DNA of 6,062 nucleotides from Bacillota bacterium (GCA_030705945.1 JAUZPS010000305.1:1-6062); one strand, 5' to 3'; shown: positions 1 through 5,849, counted from the first letter of the stretch. Made by a program: numbers and translations. Notes: a model not told the origin generated them from the sequence alone.

Positions 1-485
1 CTCTGTCGTTTACAGACGTGAAGAAAACACATTGGGCTCTCAAACAAATAAATGCTGTTGTAAAGAATGGGTTCTTTAAAGGGGCAACGACAACAAAGTT
101 TAAACCTGATGCTTATATTACAAGAGCTGAGATTGCTGCTGTAATTTATAGATGCCAGGGAATTCAAGATTCTTCGCTGGACACTTCGGATTATTACTTT
201 AAGGATACTAAAAACAACTGGGCAGGAAAATATATTGAAGAACTGTACAGATGCAAGATAATTGTCGGCGATGGGCAAAATTATAATCCCAACAATCAGG
301 TTAAAAGGGCTGAAGCTGTGACATTTTTAAATAGAATGCTTTATAGAGGTCCCTTAGTTGGAATAACACCTCAGTTTAAGGATGTTCCAGCAACTTACTG
401 GGCTTCAAGTCAAATAGCGGAAGCAGTTTTTGATCATAAATTCTCTAGAGGACCAAACGAATCAGAAAAGTATGAAGGAAATTAG
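1..485 (+). CDS. C-terminal part of an SLH-domain surface protein (5' truncated by window edge)
   Basis: The reading frame is open from the first full codon at base 3, so the gene starts upstream; the GTG at 18 is the Val of an FTDV SLH signature, not a start. About 160 residues are visible. The first SLH repeat runs from FTDVKKTHWA through a G-F-F-K-G turn to ITRAE. The second runs from YFKDTKNNWA to the degenerate motif VKRAE and ends in NRMLYRGPL. A closing half repeat (FKDVPATYWA...) and a short polar tail follow. SLH modules bind the pyruvylated secondary cell-wall polymer and fix proteins to the envelope. The same RGPL-half repeat-Asp-His ending occurs in the two SLH proteins downstream in this window, so this is a paralogous anchor and may well belong to another scaffoldin. 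What it carries N-terminally, cohesin or otherwise, cannot be seen. Confidence 0.93.
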   Translation, partial: LSFTDVKKTHWALKQINAVVKNGFFKGATTTKFKPDAYITRAEIAAVIYRCQGIQDSSLDTSDYYFKDTKNNWAGKYIEELYRCKIIVGDGQNYNPNNQVKRAEAVTFLNRMLYRGPLVGITPQFKDVPATYWASSQIAEAVFDHKFSRGPNESEKYEGN

Positions 486-498
486 ATTCATTTAAGTA

Positions 499-541
499 TT
501 TTATATATTAATTTTTTTATATTGCAAAATATATTATAAAA
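499..541 (+). terminator. Weak A/T-only hairpin downstream of the SLH gene
   Basis: The arm TTTTATATATT (499-509) can pair with AATATATTATAAAA (528-541) if a bulge is allowed. It begins 14 bases after the stop codon. The stem has no G:C pairs and no clean U-tract, so it is at best a weak terminator or an mRNA 3'-end structure. Confidence 0.2.
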
Positions 542-562
542 ACATTTCAGATATTAATTTGA

Positions 563-628
563 CCAACTACTCATGAATATTCGAGGGTTAAGTTGGAAAA
601 AGAAAGTCTGTAATGTTTTTTCTTTTTC
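563..628 (+). terminator. Two adjoining inverted repeats, possible terminator of the upstream SLH gene
   Basis: CCAACT (563-568) pairs perfectly with AGTTGG (591-596), and inside it CTC (570-572) pairs with GAG (583-585) around the palindrome GAATATTC (575-582). A second perfect 10-bp stem, GAAAAAGAAA (596-605) with TTTCTTTTTC (619-628), shares base 596 with the first and is followed by a T-rich run. The second hairpin has the A-tract/U-tract look of an intrinsic terminator but is poor in G:C pairs. The two lie upstream of the promoter at 698-726, so they belong to the 3' region of the preceding transcript. Confidence 0.35.
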
Positions 629-697
629 TATTAATTTTTACAGATAAATTTTATGCATTTGCAAAATACATATTATACTATATTTTTTATTTTTAAA

Positions 698-726
698 TTG
701 CGACTTTTGATATTTCGAGTTATAAT
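698..726 (+). promoter_or_regulatory. Predicted sigma-A-type promoter for the membrane cohesin gene
   Basis: TTGCGA (698-703) and a perfect TATAAT (721-726) are separated by 17 bases, with a predicted start near 733. This gives a leader of about 120 nt. A second, overlapping candidate is TTGATA (707-712) with TATTAT (729-734) at 16 bases. This is the only consensus-quality pair between 486 and 853, and it sits immediately upstream of the leader inverted repeat. Confidence 0.6.
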
Positions 727-736
727 CTTATTATAT

Positions 737-816
737 GGACAATAAACTGCAAAATTTGAGAGTTAAACATTTCCATTGTAACTTTCTGTCATATGATAAC
801 ATTGCAGTTTTTATCC
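737..816 (+). ncRNA. Structured 5' leader: large imperfect stem with internal hairpin
   Basis: GGACAATAAACTGCAA (737-752) pairs with TTGCAGTTTTTATCC (802-816). The core of 9 perfect pairs is AAACTGCAA/TTGCAGTTT, extended outward with one mismatch and one bulged base. Inside, GAGAGTTA (758-765) pairs with TAACTTTC (779-786), including one G.U pair, around a 13-nt loop; the palindrome TCATATGA lies at 789-796. The structure begins a few bases after the predicted transcription start and ends 24 bases before the ribosome binding site. It could be a 5' mRNA-stabilising hairpin, a cis-acting regulatory RNA, or a DNA operator. It matches no riboswitch class I recognise. Confidence 0.45.
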
Positions 817-853
817 TAAATTACAAAATAAAGTTTTAAAAAGGGGATGTCAT

Positions 854-1717
854 ATGAAAAGAAGTCGAATTCTTTTAGTTTTAACGATTGTATTAGTATT
901 TTGCAGCATTTCCGCGTCAGCAGTTTTTGCCGATTCCAATTCAAATATTGGAATTGAATTAGACAAAACAGAAGCTAAGGTAGGAGATATTATTAAAGCT
1001 TCAGTCAAAGTCAACAATATTAAGAATTTCAATGGATTTCAAGTTAATATCAGATACAATCAAGAAGTTTTACAAGCAGTTTCACAAGATAGCTCAGTTG
1101 AATTTACTGACTCATCATGTCCAACAAATGGCGATATTATCGAAAATAAAGACTATTCACTTTTTCCAGTTGCTGCAAATAACCTTGCTGCAGGTATATT
1201 GAACTTTGGTAGATCATATGTTGATTTAGCTTCTTACAGAAAAAGTAATAAGCCTGAAAGCACTGGTACAATAGCTGTCCTATATTTTAAAGTGATTAAG
1301 GATGCAGCTACTGAAATTGTTTTTGAAGAACTAGGAACAATGCCAAATTCAATAAACGGAACATTATTATTTGACTGGGATGGAAATACATTATCTGATT
1401 ATCAAGTAAACAACTCTCAAAAGATTAACCCAAATTCCAGCCCTGCTCCAATGCCTAAATATACAATGAAAGGCATAAATATGCCAAGCAACACAGCTAC
1501 TAAAAATAATAATACTTTTATAGTTATTTTAGTTGCAGTAATTGCTGTCGTAGTAATTTTACTTTTTGTTTTCATTATTACCGGAAAAAACAAAAAGTCG
1601 AATTATGCAGAAAATGAATTTATAGAAAATGATGATGATAACGAATATGAAGATAGTGAAGAAGAAACAGATGATAACTCTGATATAAAAGAAGATAAAC
1701 CAGATGATAACGAATAA
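854..1717 (+). CDS. Membrane-anchored single type II cohesin protein
   Basis: The 287-residue product has a Sec signal peptide (about 1-26, cleavage near VFA|DS). A type II cohesin module (about 31-191) follows, recognised by the opening IELDKTEAKVGDIIKASVKV, the NFNGFQVNIRY strand, the LNFGRSYVDL segment and the closing GTLLFDWDGNTLSDY, as in SdbA/OlpB cohesins. A short Asn/Pro/Ser linker (192-220) leads to one hydrophobic helix (about 222-243), the stop-transfer KNKK, and a tail (251-287) with 20 Asp/Glu among 37 residues. Predicted topology is cohesin outside, acidic tail inside. There is no SLH repeat or LPXTG motif. The start ATG has AAAGGGG at 840-846, 7 bases upstream. By family, the cohesin should bind a type II dockerin, such as that of a primary scaffoldin. 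The gene lies 63 bases before the type I cohesin gene and is probably co-transcribed with it. Confidence 0.9.
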   Translation: MKRSRILLVLTIVLVFCSISASAVFADSNSNIGIELDKTEAKVGDIIKASVKVNNIKNFNGFQVNIRYNQEVLQAVSQDSSVEFTDSSCPTNGDIIENKDYSLFPVAANNLAAGILNFGRSYVDLASYRKSNKPESTGTIAVLYFKVIKDAATEIVFEELGTMPNSINGTLLFDWDGNTLSDYQVNNSQKINPNSSPAPMPKYTMKGINMPSNTATKNNNTFIVILVAVIAVVVILLFVFIITGKNKKSNYAENEFIENDDDNEYEDSEEETDDNSDIKEDKPDDNE

Positions 1718-1767
1718 TTTAAATTAGAGCCATTTCACAAATTATATTTTTCTTGATTTTTGAAAGC

Positions 1768-1771
1768 GAGG
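1768..1771 (+). promoter_or_regulatory. Ribosome binding site that sets the TTG start at 1781
   Basis: GAGG lies 9 bases before a TTG at 1781, inside AAGCGAGGCGA. The in-frame TTG at 1760 has only A/T-rich sequence upstream and would put extra residues, including two Arg, before the basic n-region. The start at 1781 gives a compact signal peptide and is preferred. Confidence 0.7.
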
Positions 1772-1780
1772 CGATTTATA

Positions 1781-3676
1781 TTGAAAAAATTTAAACCTAT
1801 CAAATTTTTTAGATGGATATTTTTATTGCTTATAATTTTCTCATTATCTTTATCAAACCTAAGTATTACTTTTGCTGATACAAATAAAAATGTTAATGTG
1901 AATATTGGATTATTACATCCATATTTAGCAACGCCAGGTGATACTTTTGAAATACCTGTAACAATCTCAAATATACCAAAAAATGGTCTTAATAATTTTG
2001 ATTTCACACTAAAGTTTGACAATAATGTTTTTGAATCCTTAAGAATCGATAAAGGTAATATTTTTCCTATTTCAGATGACTTTATAGCTTATTGTAACTC
2101 ACAAGGAATAATATCCTTTTTATTTAATGATTCAACACAGGGGAAAAAACAGTTAACCCAAGAAGGCATATTGGCAAAATTAGTTTTTAAGGTGAAAAAT
2201 AATTCTACTCCAGGCAGTTACAGTATTGAAGTCATAAAATACGGCACATGCTCAACCTTGAATTCAGATGGAAAAATGGAGCATGTAGATATAGATTTTA
2301 ATAATACAAGTGTATTATTAACAGAAAAAGATGATAATCAAACTAATACACCCTTAAATTCAGCAACTTCACTGACATCAGAAACACCTGTATCTTCAGC
2401 AACACCAACTGTATCAACAAAACCTTCAACTCCAACTCCGGCGAAAAATTCGCAGGTAGTTTCTATATCAACGCCATCAGCAAAAGTTACCCCTATAGTT
2501 TTGGTTACGGAGAATAAAAAACTTGTTCCTAACGGAATACCTGCCGACTTGGCTATAAGCGTTAAAACAGATAAAAATATTTATAAAGAAAATGACATCA
2601 TTAAATTCGATTTAAAATACTTAAACAGGCTGAATAAGCCGGCTACGGATGTTGTTATCAATGCGCAAATTCCGGATGGAACTGTTGTAATTCCTGAATC
2701 CTTAAGTCCTTCTGGAACAGTAAAGGATAACATAATCGAATGGAAATTAGACAAACTTGATGTTGGAAAAATAAACAATATTTCATTCCAGCTTAAGGTT
2801 GGTAAACTTCCGATTGCTATGGCTAAAGTAAACGAGAATGTATCTATCAACAGCAATGATAACATACTTGAGAATAATGATAATAAATCTTCTGCAAGAT
2901 TTCTTCTAGTAAAGAGCGATAATGTTTTTAATCATAAGAAGTTTATGAATGGGTATCCAGATGGAACAATTAAACCTGATAAACAAATTACAAGAGCTGA
3001 AGTAGCAGTATTATTTACAAATCTATTATCCCTTGATACTTCTAATGACGCTGCTGTTAAGTTCAAGGATGTGAATCCTGATCATTGGGCGTACAAGTAT
3101 ATAAATGCTGTAGCTAAAGAAGGTATTTTTAAAGGCTCAGAGGTAGCTGCCACAAGCCAGAACTCAGAAAAGACGTCTGCGCCAATTATAACACCGACAG
3201 TAACACAAGCTGTATACAGAGATTCTCAGACAACTACGCCAATAGCAACGCCGACTGTAGCTGGAGAAGTTGTATTTAACCCTGACAAATACATAACGAG
3301 AGCAGAACTTGCTACTGCAATTGCAAGGTATTTGAATCTGGGTGAGAATATAACGCCTATTGAAGTTCATTTTAAAGATTTATTGAGTCACTGGTCAATG
3401 AAATATGTAGAAGAAGTGTACAGGCTTAATATAGTTAGTGGATATCAGGACGGTAATTTTAATCCTAATAATAATATCACGAGGGCTGAAGTTTTGGTAA
3501 TGCTAAATCGAATGACCTTCAGAGGCCCGTTAGCATTAGATGAGAAGAGTCCGTTTACAGATTTAAGCAAAAATCACTGGGCATATAGATATATTCTGGA
3601 AAGCACGGTAGATCATGAAACACAATTATTTGGCGATGTAGAAGCAAAAGATGAGAAGTCCCTTGGAATCAAATAA
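1781..3676 (+). CDS. S-layer-anchored protein with a type I-like cohesin (OlpA-like)
   Basis: The 631-residue product starts with a basic n-region and hydrophobic core (signal peptide about 1-32, ending TFA|DT). Residues 38-181 form a type I-like cohesin: PGDTFEIPVTI, the NNFDFTLKFDNNVFE strand, IISFLFND, and GILAKLVFKVKN. A Ser/Thr/Pro linker covers 183-250. Residues 256-377 match the DUF11-type immunoglobulin-like fold (AISVKTDKNIYKENDIIKF...VVINAQIPDGTVV). The SLH anchor (382-584) has three ITRAE motifs and is closed by a half repeat from FTDLSKNHWAYRY. The second SLH repeat is interrupted by about 41 extra residues. By analogy with OlpA, the cohesin would capture type I dockerin enzymes directly at the cell surface. 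The only two cysteines, 105 and 157, are both in the cohesin. Likely second gene of an operon with the membrane cohesin, with a terminator right after it. Confidence 0.92.
   Translation: MKKFKPIKFFRWIFLLLIIFSLSLSNLSITFADTNKNVNVNIGLLHPYLATPGDTFEIPVTISNIPKNGLNNFDFTLKFDNNVFESLRIDKGNIFPISDDFIAYCNSQGIISFLFNDSTQGKKQLTQEGILAKLVFKVKNNSTPGSYSIEVIKYGTCSTLNSDGKMEHVDIDFNNTSVLLTEKDDNQTNTPLNSATSLTSETPVSSATPTVSTKPSTPTPAKNSQVVSISTPSAKVTPIVLVTENKKLVPNGIPADLAISVKTDKNIYKENDIIKFDLKYLNRLNKPATDVVINAQIPDGTVVIPESLSPSGTVKDNIIEWKLDKLDVGKINNISFQLKVGKLPIAMAKVNENVSINSNDNILENNDNKSSARFLLVKSDNVFNHKKFMNGYPDGTIKPDKQITRAEVAVLFTNLLSLDTSNDAAVKFKDVNPDHWAYKYINAVAKEGIFKGSEVAATSQNSEKTSAPIITPTVTQAVYRDSQTTTPIATPTVAGEVVFNPDKYITRAELATAIARYLNLGENITPIEVHFKDLLSHWSMKYVEEVYRLNIVSGYQDGNFNPNNNITRAEVLVMLNRMTFRGPLALDEKSPFTDLSKNHWAYRYILESTVDHETQLFGDVEAKDEKSLGIK
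3137..3274 (+). repeat. Pro/Thr insertion with degenerate 19-codon duplication inside an SLH repeat
   Basis: Between Gly452 of the IFKG turn and Phe499 of the FNP-ITRAE half there are 46 residues; the two paralogous SLH anchors in this window have only 5 at the same place (TNNGN and ATTTK). The extra sequence is Thr/Ser/Pro-rich and reads APIITPTV, then TPIATPTV 19 residues later (codons from 3179 and 3236, period 57 bp). The first 8 codons of the two units match at 18 of 24 bases; the rest has diverged. The frame and both SLH halves are intact. Confidence 0.75.
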
Positions 3677-3719
3677 GATTTATGTAAATTAAAATTATAA
3701 TAAATAAGAATCAAGAGTT

Positions 3720-3751
3720 AAAAAGTTGAATATTAATTTATTCAACTTTTT
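3720..3751 (+). terminator. Intrinsic terminator after the type I cohesin gene
   Basis: AAAAAGTTGAATA (3720-3732) and TATTCAACTTTTT (3739-3751) form a perfect 13-bp stem with a 6-base loop, ending in a T-run on the + strand and an A-run at the start. It begins 44 bases after the stop codon. Because it has runs on both sides it could work in either direction, but no minus-strand gene is visible. Confidence 0.82.
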
Positions 3752-3800
3752 ATATGTAGAATTTTATAATTACATTTCGATACTTATGGGATTTTGCTCA

Positions 3801-3839
3801 TTAATGACGTTTAATGACAAATCTAAATCACTTAATGCA
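3801..3839 (+). promoter_or_regulatory. Phased TTAATG direct repeats, candidate regulator site
   Basis: TTAATGAC occurs at 3801-3808 and 3811-3818, and TTAATGCA at 3832-3839, giving start spacings of 10 and 21 bp, near one and two helical turns. The third copy overlaps the predicted -35 region of the next promoter. The first copy lies within a perfect palindrome, TCATTAATGA (3798-3807). Same-face direct repeats abutting a -35 are typical of response-regulator or activator sites; no specific regulator can be named. Confidence 0.4.
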
Positions 3840-3863
3840 ATTTTTAGTAATATGTTGTATAAT
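3835..3863 (+). promoter_or_regulatory. Predicted promoter for the type II cohesin-SLH gene
   Basis: A perfect TATAAT (3858-3863) has ATGCAA (3835-3840) 17 bases upstream. The -35 is weak (3 of 6 matches to TTGACA), as expected for a promoter that needs an activator. The predicted start near 3870 gives a leader of about 165 nt. Confidence 0.5.
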
Positions 3864-3883
3864 ATTAGTATATAAAATTTTTA

Positions 3884-3938
3884 AGGGAGGGTTGTTAAAA
3901 GCTTGTACATTTTGGCTTGGTGTAATATTGATTACTAA
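3884..3938 (+). CDS. Possible 11-codon leader micro-ORF in the long 5' leader
   Basis: AGGGAGGG (3884-3891) is a stronger Shine-Dalgarno match than that of the main gene, yet lies about 145 bases before it. A TTG at 3903, 11 bases after the SD, opens a frame reading MYILAWCNIDY and stopping with TAA at 3936-3938. The initiator is non-optimal and the spacing slightly long, so this may be a coincidence or a ribosome standby site instead of a translated leader. No function is recognised. Confidence 0.22.
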
Positions 3939-4014
3939 TATTTATTTTTTTTATTTATTTAACAATTAAGAGATAAAAAATAGGAATGAAATTAGCAAGC
4001 CTTTTTATTATTTA
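3914..4014 (+). promoter_or_regulatory. Long-range inverted repeat with T-run in the leader, possible attenuator
   Basis: GGCTTG (3914-3919) followed by TAAT (3923-3926) can pair with ATTA (3991-3994) and CAAGCC (3996-4001), immediately followed by TTTTTATTATTTATTT. A smaller competing hairpin, AATATT (3924-3929) with AATATT (3937-3942), is followed by its own T-rich run at 3943-3960. The stems are short and the large one closes over about 64 nt, so the attenuation reading is tentative. Confidence 0.22.
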
Positions 4015-4036
4015 TTTGGAAGGGGTTTATTTTTAA

Positions 4037-5812
4037 ATGATGTCAAAAAGTAAAATTTCTGTAATTCTTTCATTGTTAATAATTTTCAGTAATTTCGCAA
4101 TTTTTTCGATTTATGTAAATGCTGATAATAACGGTCAGGTTATTTTAGAAGTTGATAAAACTACAGCTAAAGTCGGCGACATTATTAAAGCGACATTGAG
4201 AATAAACAATATCGCAAATTTTGCAGGCTATCAGGCAAATATTAAATATGATCCTAAAGCTCTTCAGCCCGTTTATTCGGATTTAACTGCATTTGATAAT
4301 AATTCAAAGCCAACTTCTGGCAGTTTGTTGAAAAAAAACTATTCACCTACAGAAATGGGATCGAATGATCTAGTTAATGGAACCTTAACTTTTGGTAGAA
4401 TATATATTAGTTTGGCAGCATACAAGAGTTCAGGCCAAGCTGAAAATACAGGAACAATTGCATATATAAATTTTAAGGTTTTAGAGAACAATGACTCCAA
4501 TAAATATACATCGCCAGTTTCAATTGGCTTAGAAAACTCCGCTGGATTAACAAACCCTATTAACGGAACAATGATTTTTAACTGGGATGGGAATCAAACA
4601 AGTAATTATGAAGAAATAGGAAGCCCGATTTCAATAAATATTGTCACACCGACTCCTACCCCAATACCTTCAACAACCACTACAAGATCATCAGTAACAA
4701 CGAATCCAACATCAAATTCAACTGCAAACACTAATGTAAACTCAACACCGAAGCCAACTACTTCAACAAACTCCTCTGTAAACTCTTCCACACCAGTACC
4801 TTCTACAACAATTAATGTACAACCTACAATGCCTGCTGCAGTTGCGCAAGATCTGGCTATAGCAATTAGCTCAGATAATAAGATTTATAAAGAAGGCAGC
4901 GCTATTAATTACACGATTAAGTACAAAAACAGAACCGCTCAACTATTAAATGGTGTGGTAATCTCAGCTCAAGTGCCTGAGTTTACTACAGTAGATAACT
5001 TGCAAGACGGATCTGTTGCTAATAACGTAATCAAATGGAATATAGGAAATGTTGAGGCGAATAAATCAGGCGAAATAAAGTTTTCTGTTAAAGTCAGTTC
5101 ATTGGACAAGCCTGAAGTAGAGATATCTAATACAGCTCAAATAAGTACCGAAGCAGCTAATGTTGGGGCTAAATCAACTATAACAGTACTTGCTTATTCA
5201 GATAAGTTTGGGAAGGTTTTTCATAGCAAATATGTACAAGGATATTCGGGTACCTTTAAGCCTAACAAACCAATTACAAGAGTCGAAGCTGCAGTTATGT
5301 TCTGTAATATTTTAAAGCTTGATGTTTCAAACAACAGCGAAAAGTTATTTTCGGATGTACCTTCAAATTATTGGGGAGCGCCATATATTAACGCAATTTC
5401 TAAAAAGGGCATATTCAAAGGAACAAATAATGGTAATTTCAATCCCAAGGGAATGATTACAAGAGCAGAAATGGCAACTGCAATTTCCAGATTTTTAGGT
5501 CTTAGTGAAGACCAACCCCTTGATATTCATTTTAGTGATATCAGTAATCATTGGGCTTTGAAATATATCGAAGAAATATATAGGGTTAAAATAACAAACG
5601 GCTATAAAAATGGTACTTTCTTACCTGATAATAAGTTGAGCAGGGCAGAAGCGGTGACATTTTTAAACAATATGCTGCTGAGAGGTCCATTAAAAGGAGC
5701 TAAATCATCATTTACAGATGTTAAAGATGATAATTGGGCAGTAGGTCAAATAGAAGAAGCCGCAACAGACCATTCGTGTACCAGAGACTCTGAGGGAAAT
5801 GAAGTTAAGTAA
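4037..5812 (+). CDS. S-layer-anchored protein with a type II cohesin (SdbA/OlpB-like)
   Basis: The 591-residue product has a signal peptide (about 1-29, ending VNA|DN). A type II cohesin (about 34-200) contains EVDKTTAKVGDIIKATLRI, NFAGYQANIKYDP, LTFGRIYISLAAYK and the closing GTMIFNWDGNQTSNY. A Thr/Ser/Pro/Asn-rich linker (203-268) begins with TPTPTP. Residues 271-386 are the same DUF11-like immunoglobulin fold as in the upstream protein. The SLH anchor (390-552) has the motifs ITRVE, ITRAE and LSRAE and a closing half repeat from FTDVKDDNW. The start ATG at 4037 has GGAAGGGG at 4018-4025; a second ATG at 4040 is an equally possible start. By analogy with SdbA it would hold a primary scaffoldin, through its type II dockerin, at the cell wall. 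It has its own promoter and a 360-base upstream gap, so its expression can differ from the preceding pair. Confidence 0.93.
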   Translation: MMSKSKISVILSLLIIFSNFAIFSIYVNADNNGQVILEVDKTTAKVGDIIKATLRINNIANFAGYQANIKYDPKALQPVYSDLTAFDNNSKPTSGSLLKKNYSPTEMGSNDLVNGTLTFGRIYISLAAYKSSGQAENTGTIAYINFKVLENNDSNKYTSPVSIGLENSAGLTNPINGTMIFNWDGNQTSNYEEIGSPISINIVTPTPTPIPSTTTTRSSVTTNPTSNSTANTNVNSTPKPTTSTNSSVNSSTPVPSTTINVQPTMPAAVAQDLAIAISSDNKIYKEGSAINYTIKYKNRTAQLLNGVVISAQVPEFTTVDNLQDGSVANNVIKWNIGNVEANKSGEIKFSVKVSSLDKPEVEISNTAQISTEAANVGAKSTITVLAYSDKFGKVFHSKYVQGYSGTFKPNKPITRVEAAVMFCNILKLDVSNNSEKLFSDVPSNYWGAPYINAISKKGIFKGTNNGNFNPKGMITRAEMATAISRFLGLSEDQPLDIHFSDISNHWALKYIEEIYRVKITNGYKNGTFLPDNKLSRAEAVTFLNNMLLRGPLKGAKSSFTDVKDDNWAVGQIEEAATDHSCTRDSEGNEVK

Positions 5813-5822
5813 TTTATAATTT

Positions 5823-5849
5823 AGATTAAAAGTGATTAATCTTTTATAT
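5823..5849 (+). terminator. Weak intrinsic terminator after the type II cohesin-SLH gene
   Basis: AGATTAA (5823-5829) pairs with TTAATCT (5836-5842) around the 6-base loop AAGTGA, followed by TTTATATTT. It starts 10 bases after the stop codon. Position and T-run fit a terminator; the short A/T-rich stem makes it weak. Confidence 0.5.

Noticed and set aside
18..485. GTG at 18 as the start of a small SLH protein
   Set aside because: The frame is open to the window edge and the upstream codons (L-S-F-T-D) complete an SLH FTDV signature, so the GTG is an internal Val codon.
737..816. Leader inverted repeat as a known riboswitch or a rho-independent terminator
   Set aside because: No conserved riboswitch core is recognisable, and the stem is not followed by a T-run.
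850..1032. Open frame on the minus strand within the membrane cohesin gene
   Set aside because: It lies antisense to the signal peptide and cohesin codons; its hydrophobic start mirrors the A/T-rich coding strand and it has no family signature.
1714..1745. Inverted repeat ATAATTT/AAATTAT between the first two cohesin genes, as a terminator
   Set aside because: The stem is 7 A/T pairs over an 18-base loop and overlaps the stop codon of the first gene; too weak to argue against co-transcription.
1760..1780. TTG at 1760 as the start of the type I cohesin gene
   Set aside because: No Shine-Dalgarno precedes it, while GAGG lies 9 bases before the in-frame TTG at 1781, which gives a normal signal peptide.
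1735..2865. Open frames on the minus strand under the type I cohesin gene (1735-2022 and 2581-2865)
   Set aside because: Both lie opposite well-supported cohesin and DUF11-like coding sequence, with no recognisable domain or good ribosome binding site.
3164..3370. Cys/Arg/Tyr-rich open frame on the minus strand
   Set aside because: Its composition is the antisense reading of the Thr/Pro insertion and SLH codons; no domain is recognised.
4606..4791. Val/Glu/Gly-rich open frame on the minus strand
   Set aside because: It is the antisense shadow of the Thr/Ser/Pro linker and its low complexity follows from that.
4646..4840. Thr/Ser/Pro/Asn-rich stretch as a CRISPR-like or satellite repeat
   Set aside because: It is in frame and encodes the linker of the scaffoldin; there is no regular nucleotide unit.
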